A DNA stretch of 64,000 bases from an uncultured Algibacter sp. (GCA_947502405.1 CANMZT010000004.1:186001-250000), one strand, 5' to 3'; positions 18,291 through 28,130 are shown, numbered from the stretch's first letter. The notes: generated by a model not told the origin, from the sequence alone. A program made the numbers and translations.

Positions 18291-19793
18291 ATGAAAAAGT
18301 TAAATATACTATTCATAGGTTTACTATCTATGTCTACAATTTACGCTCAAGATATTAGTGATGCATTAAGATATTCTCAAAGTGAAATTCAAGGAACAGC
18401 ACGCTTTAGAGCGCTAAGTGGTGCCTTTGGAGCCTTAGGAGGTGATATGAGTGCAGTAAGCGCTAATCCTGCTGGTTCTGCTGTTTTTAGTAGAAGTCAC
18501 GCCTCTTTTACAGGTTCTAATGTTGACTCAGAAAACAATACAACTTATTTTAATGGTTCAACAGTAAATAGTATATCAAATTTTGATATCAATCAAGGTG
18601 GTGCTGCATTCGTTTTTGCTAATAGGAATACAAATTCGCCTTGGAGAAAGTTTACATTAGGTATCGCTTATGACCGAACAAACAACTATGATGATGTTTG
18701 GAATGCGGATGGTTTAAATACAAATAATCAATCTATAGATCTTTATTTTTTAAATTATGCAGATGGAGTAAGATTAGGAGATATCTCATTATTGGATAAT
18801 GAGTTTGTAGAAGATGCTTATTTAGATATAGGAAATACATTTGGTTTTGCCCACCAACAAGCATTTCTTGGTTATCAATCATTTATACTTGAGCCAGATG
18901 ATGAAAATGATGATAACAATACAACGTATTTCTCAAACTTAGCAGATGGAAATTTTGATCATGATTATTTACATGTAAGTACAGGTTATAATGGAAAAAT
19001 TTCATTCAATCTAGCAGCGCAATATGATGATAATTTATACATAGGACTCAATTTAAACTCTCATTTTATCGACTATCAACGTTCAACTTCATTAGAAGAA
19101 AAGAATTCAAATAGTAGTATATCTTTTATCAATTTTGAAAATACACTTTCTACAACTGGTAGTGGTTTTTCTTTTCAACTTGGTGGTATCATGAAATTAA
19201 CACCAGAACTAAGAGCTGGTATAACATACGACTCTCCTATTTGGTATTCTATTGAAGAAGAAACCACACAATTTATTGACACTAATGAAGCTGATGCTGA
19301 TTTGGATTTTATTGGAGGTGTGGTAAATATTTACCCTAGATATAGATTACAAACTCCAGCAAAAATTACAGGAAGTTTGGCTTACGTATTTGCTAAAAAA
19401 GGGTTAATCAGTTTTGATTATTCTAAAAAAGATTACGGCAAAACTAAGTTTAATCCAGACAGAGATTTCACAGACTTAAATGCTGCAATAAGTGATGTTC
19501 TTACTGATGCCTCAACTTATCGTTTGGGTGCAGAATATAAACACAAACAGTTTAGTTTTAGAGGGGGTTACCGATTTGAAGAAAGCCCGTATACTGATGG
19601 CGTAACTGTTGGTGATTTAACAGGATATTCTTTAGGTTTAGGATATAATTTTGGTAATACTAGGCTTGATGTTACTTATGACAAATGGGAACGTACTGAT
19701 GAAACACCTTTATATAATGTTGGCCTTATTGACACCGCAACTATTGATAGAGAAAACTCAAATATCACATTATCTTTGAGTTTCAATATTTAA
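18291..19793 (+). CDS. OmpP1/FadL-type outer-membrane beta-barrel
   Basis: 500 residues. The signal peptide ends YAQ, followed by the family-typical N-terminus: ALRYSQ...GTARFRALSGAFGALGGDMSAVSANPAGSAVF (mature residues about 5-50). The protein ends in an aromatic/hydrophobic beta-strand (LSLSFNI) as expected for BAM-inserted barrels. The relatives transport hydrophobic compounds such as fatty acids; the substrate here is unknown. It is 29 bp downstream of the WG-rich lipoprotein gene and is followed by a strong terminator. Confidence 0.85.
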   Translation: MKKLNILFIGLLSMSTIYAQDISDALRYSQSEIQGTARFRALSGAFGALGGDMSAVSANPAGSAVFSRSHASFTGSNVDSENNTTYFNGSTVNSISNFDINQGGAAFVFANRNTNSPWRKFTLGIAYDRTNNYDDVWNADGLNTNNQSIDLYFLNYADGVRLGDISLLDNEFVEDAYLDIGNTFGFAHQQAFLGYQSFILEPDDENDDNNTTYFSNLADGNFDHDYLHVSTGYNGKISFNLAAQYDDNLYIGLNLNSHFIDYQRSTSLEEKNSNSSISFINFENTLSTTGSGFSFQLGGIMKLTPELRAGITYDSPIWYSIEEETTQFIDTNEADADLDFIGGVVNIYPRYRLQTPAKITGSLAYVFAKKGLISFDYSKKDYGKTKFNPDRDFTDLNAAISDVLTDASTYRLGAEYKHKQFSFRGGYRFEESPYTDGVTVGDLTGYSLGLGYNFGNTRLDVTYDKWERTDETPLYNVGLIDTATIDRENSNITLSLSFNI

Positions 19794-19811
19794 AATGATT
19801 TTGACGATATT

Positions 19812-19847
19812 AAAAAAAGCTTGAACCTAACGTTCAAGCTTTTTTGT
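19812..19847 (+). terminator. Terminator after the FadL-like gene
   Basis: AAAAAAGCTTGAAC-CTAAC-GTTCAAGCTTTTTT stem with a T6 run, 18 bases after the stop. Confidence 0.9.
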
Positions 19848-19933
19848 TTAGCATGTAATGACACACAGGATTTAGGGACTAAACACAAATATTAATTATT
19901 TATTAACTTCGAGCATAAGAAAAGCGAAATGCT

Positions 19934-19941
19934 TATCTTTG
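19934..19941 (+). promoter_or_regulatory. Predicted -7 element of folE (TATCTTTG)
   Basis: TATCTTTG lies 25 bases before the folE ATG. It is the same octamer as upstream of truA, pepD, purB and the DEAD-box gene. No exact -33 TTG (TTC instead). Confidence 0.5.
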
Positions 19942-19966
19942 CAAATTAATTTTTTACATATAAATC

Positions 19967-20644
19967 ATGGCTTTTGATAGCAACATAGACGATTTTGACG
20001 CATTAGGAAACGAACACATTGGAACTTCTGAAAATACACCAATGCGAAGTGATGCATTTAAATTAACTCATGAGGAAAAGATAGACATTATTAAAGATGA
20101 TGTTCGCCATATCATGGAGACTCTTGGTTTAGATTTAACAGACGATAGTTTAAACGGAACTCCTAACCGTGTAGCTAAAATGTTTGTTAATGAAATTTTT
20201 GGAGGCTTAGATCCTGATAAAAAACCCAGCGCTTCTACTTTTGAAAATAAATATAAGTATGGAGAAATGCTTGTTGAAAAAAACATTACAGTATACTCAA
20301 CCTGTGAGCATCACCTCTTACCTATTGTTGGACGCGCTCATATAGCATACATTTCTAACGGAACAGTTGTAGGTTTATCCAAAATGAATCGTATTGTTGA
20401 TTATTTTGCAAAACGTCCGCAAGTTCAAGAACGTTTAACTATTCAAGTTGTTAGAGAGCTTCAAGAAGTTTTAGGCACAAAAGATGTAGCTTGCGTTATT
20501 GATGCTAAACACTTGTGTGTAAATTCAAGAGGCATAAGGGATATTGAAAGTAGCACCGTAACTTCAGAGTTTGGTGGTAAATTTAAAGACATGGCTACTC
20601 GTCGTGAATTTCTTGATTACATTAAATTAGATACTAAATTCTAA
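19967..20644 (+). CDS. folE: GTP cyclohydrolase I
   Basis: 225 residues. Converts GTP to 7,8-dihydroneopterin triphosphate, the first step towards folate (and queuosine/biopterin-type pterins). Zn ligands sit in CEHHLLP (Cys and His, about 109-115) and in the later HLCVNSRGI (Cys about 180). The GLSKMNRIVDYFAKRPQVQERLT block is typical of the type IA enzyme. The N-terminal 40 residues are a poorly conserved acidic extension, normal in this phylum. It is followed by the four-helix gene and cysS on the same strand. Confidence 0.96.
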   Translation: MAFDSNIDDFDALGNEHIGTSENTPMRSDAFKLTHEEKIDIIKDDVRHIMETLGLDLTDDSLNGTPNRVAKMFVNEIFGGLDPDKKPSASTFENKYKYGEMLVEKNITVYSTCEHHLLPIVGRAHIAYISNGTVVGLSKMNRIVDYFAKRPQVQERLTIQVVRELQEVLGTKDVACVIDAKHLCVNSRGIRDIESSTVTSEFGGKFKDMATRREFLDYIKLDTKF

Positions 20645-20730
20645 ATTTGTTTGTCGTTTAGTCGTTAAGATGTTCAGTCGAATCAAACAATCAACTTTAC
20701 AATTAAATAACGAACAACGAAATAAAAAAC

Positions 20731-21093
20731 ATGCATCAATACTCATTTGAAAAGTTGGAGGTTTGGAAAGAAGCCATCCAACTTGCAGTTAAAACTTATA
20801 AGACAACAGATTTATATCCTAAAGAGGAAAAATTTGGTTTAATTTCTCAAATGCGACGATGTTCTGTTTCTGTATCTTCAAATATAGCTGAGGGAACAGC
20901 AAGATTAACGAAAAAAGATAAAGCACATTTTATGACTATAGCTTATAGCTCAGCACTAGAACTGCTAAACCAAGCTATAATTTCAAAAGAATTAGGATTT
21001 ATTTCAGAAGAAAACTATAAAAATATTAGATTTGAAGTTGAATCGATAACTAACAAGATTAATGCTTTACGAAAACACTTCCTAAAAGCATAA
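20731..21093 (+). CDS. Four-helix bundle protein, S23/23S rRNA-intervening-sequence family
   Basis: 120 residues, all helical. It opens with a LEVWKEAIQLAVKTYK helix and has the family-typical GLISQMRRCSVSVSSNIAEG (about 44-63) and the FMTIAYSSALEL segment. In some bacteria this protein is encoded within an intervening sequence of the 23S rRNA gene. Here it is a free-standing gene between folE and cysS with no rRNA nearby, which is common in Bacteroidota. The function is unknown. The 86-bp upstream gap and 42-bp downstream gap suggest possible co-transcription with cysS. Confidence 0.88.
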   Translation: MHQYSFEKLEVWKEAIQLAVKTYKTTDLYPKEEKFGLISQMRRCSVSVSSNIAEGTARLTKKDKAHFMTIAYSSALELLNQAIISKELGFISEENYKNIRFEVESITNKINALRKHFLKA

Positions 21094-21135
21094 TAACCAT
21101 CGACTTAACAACAAACAGCTAAACAAAAAACATTA

Positions 21136-22617
21136 ATGCAACTCTTTAAAGAAAACCAGATCAAAATATACAACTCACTAACTGGTAAAAAGGAAACATT
21201 TAAGCCTATAAATGAAGGTCATATAGGTATGTATGTTTGTGGACCTACTGTGTATAGCAACGTTCATTTAGGCAATGTAAGAACCTTTATGTCTTTTGAT
21301 ATGGTGTTTCGTTATTTGAAACATTTAGGCTATAAAGTGCGTTATGTTAGAAATATAACTGATGCGGGGCATTTAGAAAATGATGCTGACATTGGTGAAG
21401 ACAAAATCACAAAAAAAGCACGTTTAGAACAAATTGAACCTATGGAAGTTGTTCAACGTTATACTGTTGATTTTCATAATATTTTAAATACACTAAATTT
21501 TCTGCCACCTAGTATAGAACCTACAGCAACCGGTCATATTATTGAACAAATAGATTTAATAAGTAAGATAATTGAAAATGGTTTTGCTTATGAAGTTAAT
21601 GGTTCTGTTTATTTTGATGTTCATAAATTTAATGAAACGAATGAGTACGGTAAATTAAGTAAGCGTAAGCTTGAAGATTTAATCCATAATACTCGTGAAT
21701 TAGACGGCCAAAGTGATAAAAAGAACCCTCAAGATTTTGCTTTATGGAAAAAAGCTGAACCTCAACACATTATGCGTTGGCCTTCGCCTTGGAGTGATGG
21801 TTTCCCAGGTTGGCATTTAGAATGTACAGCTATGAGCACCAAATATTTAGGAGAACAATTTGATATTCATGGCGGTGGTATGGATTTAAAATTTCCACAT
21901 CATGAATGTGAAATTGCTCAAAATGAAGCGGCTAAAGGTAAATCTCCTGTAAATTATTGGATGCATGCTAATATGCTTGAGTTAAATGGGCAGCGCATGT
22001 CTAAAACTACTGGTAATACCATAAATCCAAACGAATTATTATCTGGAGATAATGATAAAATGAGTAAAGCTTACTCCCCTAGCGTTATCCGGTTTTTTAT
22101 GGCACAATCATCTTACAGAAGTGTTTTAGATTTAACCGATGATGGTTTATTAGCAAGTGAAAAAGGGTTTTACAGACTGATGGATGCTGTTAATCTTATG
22201 GATAGTTTAAAAGCATCTTCTTTATCTTCAATTGATATTCTAGCATGGAAACAGAAATGTTATGATGCCATGAATGACGATTTTAATTCGCCAATATTAA
22301 TAGCGCATTTATTTGAAGCGGCGAAGTACATCAATCAAGTTAAAGAGGGTTCTGAGACTTTGTCTTCAGACGATTTAAATCTACTTAAAAATACTATTAA
22401 CAATTTTGTTTATGATGTTTTAGGTCTTGAAAATACTGTTAAAACAGATTCTGGTACAGATAAACTTTCTGGTGCTGTAGATGTTTTAATTCGTTTAAGA
22501 CAAGACGCGAGAGCTAATAAAGATTTTGCAATGTCTGATAAAATTCGTGATGAGTTAGCAGAAGTTGGGATTCAACTAAAAGATGGAAAAGACGGGACCA
22601 CGTTTTCTGTGAATTAG
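21136..22617 (+). CDS. cysS: Cysteinyl-tRNA synthetase
   Basis: 493 residues, a class I synthetase that charges tRNA-Cys. The HIGH-type motif is VHLGNVR (about 35-41), the zinc ligands include the Cys in [10 protein letters not shown] and the C...HHE set ([23 protein letters not shown]), and the KMSKS-type motif is RMSKTTGN. The C-terminal helical anticodon-binding domain is complete, with the closing [12 protein letters not shown]...GVQLKD-type ending. ATG start, normal length. Confidence 0.96.
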   Translation: MQLFKENQIKIYNSLTGKKETFKPINEGHIGMYVCGPTVYSNVHLGNVRTFMSFDMVFRYLKHLGYKVRYVRNITDAGHLENDADIGEDKITKKARLEQIEPMEVVQRYTVDFHNILNTLNFLPPSIEPTATGHIIEQIDLISKIIENGFAYEVNGSVYFDVHKFNETNEYGKLSKRKLEDLIHNTRELDGQSDKKNPQDFALWKKAEPQHIMRWPSPWSDGFPGWHLECTAMSTKYLGEQFDIHGGGMDLKFPHHECEIAQNEAAKGKSPVNYWMHANMLELNGQRMSKTTGNTINPNELLSGDNDKMSKAYSPSVIRFFMAQSSYRSVLDLTDDGLLASEKGFYRLMDAVNLMDSLKASSLSSIDILAWKQKCYDAMNDDFNSPILIAHLFEAAKYINQVKEGSETLSSDDLNLLKNTINNFVYDVLGLENTVKTDSGTDKLSGAVDVLIRLRQDARANKDFAMSDKIRDELAEVGIQLKDGKDGTTFSVN

Positions 22618-22663
22618 TTTGGTTGTTCTTCTTGTGAAAGTCATTTATTGTTAAGTGTTTTTT

Positions 22664-22689
22664 GTCATTCCGCACTTGATGCGGAATCC
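22664..22689 (-). repeat. GATTCC...GGAATGAC hairpin repeat, copy 2
   Basis: On the complement GGATTCCGCA-TCAAGT-GCGGAATGAC. The inner stem differs from the other copies but is still complementary. It pairs in inverted orientation with copy 3, 26 bp away. Confidence 0.8.
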
Positions 22690-22715
22690 ATTATAAACTA
22701 GAATTATATTAATAA

Positions 22716-22739
22716 GATTCCTGCTTTCGCAGGAATGAC
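22716..22739 (+). repeat. GATTCC...GGAATGAC hairpin repeat, copy 3
   Basis: GATTCCTGC-TTTC-GCAGGAATGAC, ending 7 bases before the yidD start codon. The ATG inside GGAATGAC is in frame with yidD and produces a false upstream start at 22735. Confidence 0.85.
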
Positions 22740-22746
22740 AAGCCTT

Positions 22747-22986
22747 ATGTTAAAAAAACTACTCATAGCACCATTTTTGTTTTTAATTAAAGTGTATCAA
22801 ACCTTGATATCGCCTTTAACACCAGCTACTTGTAGATATAATCCAACTTGCTCGCATTACAGTAAAGAAGCTTTAAAGAAACATGGTTTATTTAAAGGTG
22901 GTTGGTTGGCTCTGAAACGTATTTTTAGTTGCCATCCATGGGGCGGCTCAGGGTATGATCCAGTTCCAGATAAGGATGACAACTAA
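22747..22986 (+). CDS. yidD: Membrane protein insertion efficiency factor YidD
   Basis: 79 residues. It opens with an amphipathic helix ([23 protein letters not shown]) and then the family's three-Cys core [16 protein letters not shown] and [14 protein letters not shown] peripheral membrane helper of YidC-dependent insertion. The start at 22747 is preferred: four extra codons from 22735 come from the upstream hairpin repeat and are not family-like. Single gene after cysS. Confidence 0.94.
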   Translation: MLKKLLIAPFLFLIKVYQTLISPLTPATCRYNPTCSHYSKEALKKHGLFKGGWLALKRIFSCHPWGGSGYDPVPDKDDN

Positions 22987-23000
22987 AAATTCATACTTAA

Positions 23001-23028
23001 TTGTTGAAAGAAAATTATTATAAATTTG
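23001..23028 (+). promoter_or_regulatory. Promoter of the beta-helix lipoprotein gene (TTG-N17-TAAATTTG)
   Basis: TTG (23001-23003), 17 bases, TAAATTTG (23021-23028): a full match to the Bacteroidota promoter consensus, 31 bases before the chosen start codon. Confidence 0.65.
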
Positions 23029-23059
23029 TATGTTTACTTTTTAATTGATTCTTTTAAAA

Positions 23060-24391
23060 ATGAAACCTACTTATAAATACACCCTAATTTTTCTATTATT
23101 TATCATTTCTTGCTCAAATGAAAATAATACTAAAGATCCTATAAACGAGGAAATAACTGAAGAATTTGTGATTTTTTCCAACGAGGATTATCCTGAGATT
23201 CCAAAAGAAGAAATCTTAATATCAAATCAAAGGTTTTTAGGGGGTACAAATGCTAGTGACTCTAATGACGGGTCGCAAAATGCACCATGGGCAAGTTTTA
23301 ATAAAGCATTACAAGAACTATGTGCATCCAAAACTTGGTACTGTTTAAATATAGCATCAGATATAACCATTAACGATTTTATTGATACAAAATTCTATGG
23401 TGGTGGTCCTGGAACTCTTTCTCAATATGTTTATATACGAAGTTTACCGTCATTATCTAAACCAGCCACCTTAACTTTAAACGCAAGAGTGGAAATAGAC
23501 GGACAGCAAAACTGGGTATGGTATGGTTTTAACATGACAGGTTCTGAAGGCATTAATTTAGGTCAAGATTTAAAAACAAATCACCACACCATTAGAAATA
23601 TTAGTGGCGAAATGACTGGAAAAGGCGGTGACAACCATGGTTTTTTTCAAGCTCTTAACAGTAATGCAGACTATTTTGGTGTATTTAATTGTGATTTCAA
23701 AGGACCTGGAATAGATGGTATTCATGGAAATACATCAAATATCATTGCTTTTGGAATTTCGCATATGCGGATAGAAAATAATATTTTCACAAACGCTCCT
23801 AGGCCTTTCTATTTCAAACATTCCAACAAAGCAGAACGAGGAGCCGCAGATATTCATTTTAAAAACAATTTCCAACTAGAAACATCAATAGGTGAATCGT
23901 GTTTTTTTGCAGGAAGAGCACAAGGAGGGGTTTTTGAAATTTCAAATAATATTTTCGCAAGTAATGTTAAGATATCTAACGGTGGAGGTTCTGAACAACC
24001 AGAAGGGCATTTTATCTCACACAACACCTTTTTATCAAACTTAATCTTAGATAAAGGCAATGACCCTGTAATTAATGCTACTTTAGAGAATAACATCATT
24101 ATTGGAGATTTAGAATTACTTAGATATAGTAACCATATAAATACCAATGTTTCTGACTATGAATTAATAGGAGGACGGATTTATTACCAATATAATGACT
24201 ACACATTATCGCAATGGCAAACAAATGCTATTCCAAATGGTCAAGATAAAAATTCTATTAGCGGTATAGCCCTATTTAATGGAGGTAATACTCCAATAGA
24301 TTTTAAGCTAGCAAGTAATTCTCTTGGTAAAAATTCAGCAAGCGATGGTGGAGATATAGGTGCATTTGTAGACTTTGTTGGCACTAAATAG
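23060..24391 (+). CDS. Secreted lipoprotein with right-handed parallel beta-helix
   Basis: 443 residues from the ATG at 23060. The TTG at 23045 would add only MILLK before the signal peptide. The lipobox is FIISC, followed by an acidic linker. The body has the ladder of Asn-rich, regularly spaced strands of a parallel beta-helix (repeated IENNIF, IHFKNNF, EISNNIF, ENNIIIGD units) after an NDGSQNAPWASFNKALQ start, seen in chondroitinase-B-like and other polysaccharide-active proteins. It is probably a surface or periplasmic protein that binds or cleaves polysaccharide; no catalytic residues can be named. Confidence 0.7.
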   Translation: MKPTYKYTLIFLLFIISCSNENNTKDPINEEITEEFVIFSNEDYPEIPKEEILISNQRFLGGTNASDSNDGSQNAPWASFNKALQELCASKTWYCLNIASDITINDFIDTKFYGGGPGTLSQYVYIRSLPSLSKPATLTLNARVEIDGQQNWVWYGFNMTGSEGINLGQDLKTNHHTIRNISGEMTGKGGDNHGFFQALNSNADYFGVFNCDFKGPGIDGIHGNTSNIIAFGISHMRIENNIFTNAPRPFYFKHSNKAERGAADIHFKNNFQLETSIGESCFFAGRAQGGVFEISNNIFASNVKISNGGGSEQPEGHFISHNTFLSNLILDKGNDPVINATLENNIIIGDLELLRYSNHINTNVSDYELIGGRIYYQYNDYTLSQWQTNAIPNGQDKNSISGIALFNGGNTPIDFKLASNSLGKNSASDGGDIGAFVDFVGTK

Positions 24392-24496
24392 AAGTTTCGT
24401 TTGATTCTAAAGATTAAGGCACAATCAAAGAATCATGAAAACAAATTTTAAAACATTAAAAAATATAATGTTTACCTCAGTTCATACAATAATAAA

Positions 24497-25960
24497 CTAA
24501 GATTTAACAGGAATAGCCTTTAAAATCTCCAAAACAAACTTCCAATATTTTTGAACCGAGGAAATTTGAGCACGTTCATCAGGAGAGTGTGCGCCTTTTA
24601 TATTTGGCCCGAAACTAATCATATCCATATCTGGATAATTTTGCCCCAAAATTCCACATTCTAATCCAGCATGACAAGCAGCTACATGTGGTTTTTCACC
24701 ATTTATATCTTCGTAGAGTTTAGTCATTACTTTTAAGATAGCTGAATCCATATTGGGTGTCCAACCAGGATAATCTCCAGAGAATTCAACTTCACAACCA
24801 GTTAATTCAAAAGTTGCACGAAGGGTATTTGCTAAATCTAATTTTGAACTCTCTACCGAAGAGCGTGTTAAACAACCAATTTTAATATGGCCATCTTTAA
24901 TAATAACTCTAGCTATGTTATTGGAAGTTTCAACCAATTCAGGAATATCAGCACTCATTCTATATACACCATTTAAGGCTGCGTAAATGGCTCTAGTTAA
25001 TCCTTCTTGAACACCTAAATCCATAATTTTTTTTGGTGCTTCTGTTTTAGAAATAGTAATCTCTAAATCGGGTTCCATGGTTTTGAGTTCCTTTTTAATG
25101 GTTTCTGCCATTTGCTTCATTTCTAATAAAAAAGCGTCTTCATGAATAGCATCAATAGCAACAATAGCATTACTTTCTCTAGGGATGGCGTTTCGTAAAC
25201 TTCCGCCATCAATTTCTGAAATGCGTAATCCGAAGTTTTCAAATCCATCAAATAATACACGGTTCATTATTTTATTGGCATTTCCTAAACCTTCGTGGAT
25301 TTGCATTCCTGAATGCCCGCCTTGTAAGCCTTTAACAGAAATTTTATATCCTATTTTAAACTCAGGGGTTTCTTCTTCTTCGTAAGTTCTTGTTGCGGTA
25401 ACATCTGTTCCGCCAGCACACCCTACTCCTATTTCATCATCTTCCTCAGTATCTAGATTTAGGAGAATCCCTCCTGAAAGTAAACCGCCTTTTAAGCCCA
25501 TAGCACCCGTCATACCTGTTTCTTCATCAATAGTAAACAAAGCTTCTATAGGTGGATGTGGAATACCTGTACTTTCCAAAATAGCCATAATAGTTGCTAC
25601 ACCTAAACCATTATCTGCTCCCAGGGTGGTTCCTTTTGCTTTTACCCAATCGCCTTCAATAAACATTTCTATACCTTGGGTATCAAAATCGAAAACGGTG
25701 TCGTTATTTTTTTGGTGCACCATATCCAAATGCGATTGCATAACCACAGTTGTTCTGTTTTCCATCCCTGCTGTTGCTGGTTTTTTTATGATGACATTTC
25801 CAACCTCATCTTCTATGGTTTCTAAACCTAAGCTTTTACCAAAATCTTTCATGAAAGCAATAACGCGTTCTTCTTTTTTTGATGGACGTGGCACTGCATT
25901 TAAATCGGCAAATTTATTCCATAATGCTGTTGGTTCTAGTTGTCTTATTTCTGTGCTCAT
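24497..25960 (-). CDS. pepD: Aminoacyl-histidine dipeptidase (peptidase D, M20)
   Basis: 487 residues. A di-zinc M20 peptidase that hydrolyses Xaa-His dipeptides. Metal-binding signatures: MQSHLDMVHQ (His/Asp), TTLGADNGLGVA (bridging Asp), TIDEETGMTGA (catalytic Glu pair), LNLDTEEDDEI and the late GAHSPDERAQI with the last His ligand. Length is normal for PepD. No signal peptide, so cytoplasmic peptide catabolism. Its -7 box is at 25988..25981, 21 bases upstream of the ATG. It is divergent from the DUF3810 gene. Confidence 0.94.
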   Translation of the reverse strand: MSTEIRQLEPTALWNKFADLNAVPRPSKKEERVIAFMKDFGKSLGLETIEDEVGNVIIKKPATAGMENRTTVVMQSHLDMVHQKNNDTVFDFDTQGIEMFIEGDWVKAKGTTLGADNGLGVATIMAILESTGIPHPPIEALFTIDEETGMTGAMGLKGGLLSGGILLNLDTEEDDEIGVGCAGGTDVTATRTYEEEETPEFKIGYKISVKGLQGGHSGMQIHEGLGNANKIMNRVLFDGFENFGLRISEIDGGSLRNAIPRESNAIVAIDAIHEDAFLLEMKQMAETIKKELKTMEPDLEITISKTEAPKKIMDLGVQEGLTRAIYAALNGVYRMSADIPELVETSNNIARVIIKDGHIKIGCLTRSSVESSKLDLANTLRATFELTGCEVEFSGDYPGWTPNMDSAILKVMTKLYEDINGEKPHVAACHAGLECGILGQNYPDMDMISFGPNIKGAHSPDERAQISSVQKYWKFVLEILKAIPVKS

Positions 25961-25980
25961 TTTTATAGTATTCTGGTTTT

Positions 25981-25988
25981 CAAAGATA
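25981..25988 (-). promoter_or_regulatory. Predicted -7 element of pepD (TATCTTTG)
   Basis: TATCTTTG on the complement, 20 bases before the pepD start. No TTG at the standard distance upstream. Confidence 0.5.
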
Positions 25989-26103
25989 GCAAATTGAACC
26001 AGACTTTAGCGGCTACTCCTGATTGAAACGGCATCCTTTTTTGTGCTTATCTATTAATTTAAAAATAAGCTTATTGTTAAATGAGTTAAAACAAACTTGA
26101 TGA

Positions 26104-26126
26104 GATACTGAAACAAGTTCAGCACA
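26104..26126 (+). repeat. 23-bp GATACTGAAACAAGTTCAGCACA repeat, copy 1
   Basis: Begins GATACTGAAACAAGTTCAGC. It contains the hairpin CTGAA-ACAAG-TTCAG and is identical over 23 bases to 43937-43959. It sits in the pepD/DUF3810 intergenic region. Confidence 0.7.
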
Positions 26127-26207
26127 ATAAAGATATAGTGGAAAGCAGGAAGAAACTTAAGTTAATAAAGACCAGCGTTAGGGTTCAAATTTTTATTATT
26201 TTTGAGT

Positions 26208-27275
26208 ATGATGAGAGAGAAAAAAACGCTGCTTGCGTTATCGCTAATTCCCCAGATAGTGTTAGTGAAGCTGCTAGCCAATTTCCCAGAGTTTATAGAG
26301 TGCTATTATAGCAATGGTTTGTACCCCATAATCTCGAAAATTTTTAGATTTACTTTGGGTTGGTTGCCGGTTTCGTTTGGGGATTTAATATACACTGCCG
26401 TAACTATTTATGTGATACGATGGTTTTATAAAAACAGAATGCGATTGCGAAAGGACACAAAACGTTGGTTGATTGATGTTGCTGCTGCTGTATCTATATT
26501 TTATGGGGTTTTTCATTTGTTTTGGGGATTGAATTATTACCGTTTACCGCTGCATAAAAGTTTAAATTTAGCGCATGATTATACTACGGAACAATTAGTA
26601 AAAGTGACGGAATCTTTGATTGAAAAATCTAATACTTTGCATTTTGAAATTACGAAAAATGACACTTTAAAGGTTAATGTACCGTTAAGTAAAACTGATA
26701 TTTTTAATATGGTGCCTGCTGCTTATGATAATTTGAAAAGCACATTTCCGCATTTAGAATATTCCCCAAAAAGTTTGAAAAAATCAATATACAGTTACCC
26801 GTTAACCTATATGGGGTTTAGCGGGTATTTGAATCCGTTTACTAATGAGGCGCAAGTTGACGGTTTGATTCCTGTTTATAAATTTCCAACGACGTCTACG
26901 CATGAAGTAGCGCATCAGTTGGGTTATGCCGCAGAAAATGAAGCTAATTTTATTGGTTTTATGGCTGCTACTAGTCACAAAAATATTTATTTTAAATACA
27001 CCGGCTATACGTTTGCTTTACGTTTTTGCTTGAATGAAATTTATAGGCGTGATGCTGATTTGTACGAAACCATTATCCCAAATGTAAATACTGGTATTTT
27101 GAAAAACTATAAAGAGGTTCGGGATTTTTGGGATGCACACGAAAATCCTGCTGAACCTCTTTTTAAATTATTTTATGGTAATTTTTTAAAGGCTAATAGC
27201 CAGAGTAAAGGGATGCAAAGTTATAATTATGTGGTGGCATTATTGGTTAATTATGTTGAAAAACACCCTTTGTAA
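26208..27275 (+). CDS. DUF3810 membrane protein with HEVAH metalloprotease-like motif
   Basis: 355 residues from the ATG at 26208 (a TTG at 26202 is possible). There are three N-terminal hydrophobic segments, then a periplasmic or cytosolic domain with STHEVAHQLGYAAENEANFIG, an HExxH site with a downstream ExxxN/E helix typical of zinc peptidases. This is the DUF3810 family, conserved in Bacteroidota and of unknown function. The HEVAH motif makes a membrane-anchored metallopeptidase plausible. Its stop codon abuts the stop of the convergent lipoprotein gene with no bases between. Confidence 0.85.
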   Translation: MMREKKTLLALSLIPQIVLVKLLANFPEFIECYYSNGLYPIISKIFRFTLGWLPVSFGDLIYTAVTIYVIRWFYKNRMRLRKDTKRWLIDVAAAVSIFYGVFHLFWGLNYYRLPLHKSLNLAHDYTTEQLVKVTESLIEKSNTLHFEITKNDTLKVNVPLSKTDIFNMVPAAYDNLKSTFPHLEYSPKSLKKSIYSYPLTYMGFSGYLNPFTNEAQVDGLIPVYKFPTTSTHEVAHQLGYAAENEANFIGFMAATSHKNIYFKYTGYTFALRFCLNEIYRRDADLYETIIPNVNTGILKNYKEVRDFWDAHENPAEPLFKLFYGNFLKANSQSKGMQSYNYVVALLVNYVEKHPL

Positions 27276-28067
27276 CTATTCTATAATTGTTGCTCCTGCT
27301 GGTGCTTCAAAAATACTTGAATCAGCAGTTTCCTTTGAAAGTTTAATATCTGTAAACTGTAAATCGTTGCGTTTCTCGGTAGGTAAATTGTTTTCGTATT
27401 TATACCATGTTAAGGTTTCTGGTAATACTAAACCTTCTACCGTTTGCCAATTACTATATTTTATAAAATGAAATTCTTTACTTTTTTTACCCTTACCAAA
27501 AGTAACAGTATAACCAAGCCATTGCATTTGGCCTGTTTCTGCATCGTAATAAATTATATACTGGTCATCAGGTGAAGCTCCTACTCCAGCCTCATAAGAA
27601 ATAAGAATTCCAGGATAAGTTTTTCCTTCAAAAATAAGTGGTTCAGCATTTTCATAGATAATCCCATCATCACCAACTATAAAAGGCATTGCATAAAAAT
27701 ACATCATCAATCCTCTATAAAAGTTAGCTCTACTCCCATCGTTTTTATTATCTCCTTTTTCTTTTATCCAAATTGTACTGCCATCATAACCTTGTATATG
27801 TGTTGGCATATCTATAAGTTCTGCTCTTGTTTTTAAATCTACGGTAGTAACTTCTTTACCGTTTGGTTTTTCCATAGTAAAAGACAAAGTTTTCATGGTA
27901 TTCCATTTGTCTAAACCACCGTGGGCATCAAATACTTTTGTGATGTTTTCTGGGTAAATGCTTGTAGTAACATCTAAATTTTCTTCTGAATAATCAACTG
28001 TTGGTGTTGTTTTATTTTTACAGGCGAAAACTGAAAATGCTATGGCTAAAAGGATGAGTTTTTTCAT
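27276..28067 (-). CDS. DUF6503-type lipoprotein
   Basis: 263 residues. The signal peptide ends in a lipobox (FSVFAC, Cys16). The rest is beta-rich and reads like the LolA/outer-membrane-lipoprotein-sorting fold: an FDAHGGLDKWNTMKTLSFTM opening, then regularly spaced strands and conserved YIIYYDAETG and VEGLVLPETLTWY segments. I place it in DUF6503, a family of unknown function; a lipid- or ligand-binding role is inference. Divergent from the trmH-like gene and convergent with DUF3810, so it is transcribed alone. Confidence 0.75.
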   Translation of the reverse strand: MKKLILLAIAFSVFACKNKTTPTVDYSEENLDVTTSIYPENITKVFDAHGGLDKWNTMKTLSFTMEKPNGKEVTTVDLKTRAELIDMPTHIQGYDGSTIWIKEKGDNKNDGSRANFYRGLMMYFYAMPFIVGDDGIIYENAEPLIFEGKTYPGILISYEAGVGASPDDQYIIYYDAETGQMQWLGYTVTFGKGKKSKEFHFIKYSNWQTVEGLVLPETLTWYKYENNLPTEKRNDLQFTDIKLSKETADSSIFEAPAGATIIE

Positions 28068-28130
28068 TATTTTGTTTTGAAAGGTTGCTTCTTTGACGAA
28101 GTTAGTATAATAAAATTACATAAAAACAAT

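Noticed and set aside
20731-21093. S23-type gene taken as evidence of an rRNA intervening sequence
   Set aside because: No rRNA sequence lies around it. Free-standing copies of this family are common in Bacteroidota.
26171-26189. GCGTTAGGG match near the DUF3810 start, as a remnant of the four-copy element
   Set aside because: Only the terminal nine bases match. None of the internal blocks is present.
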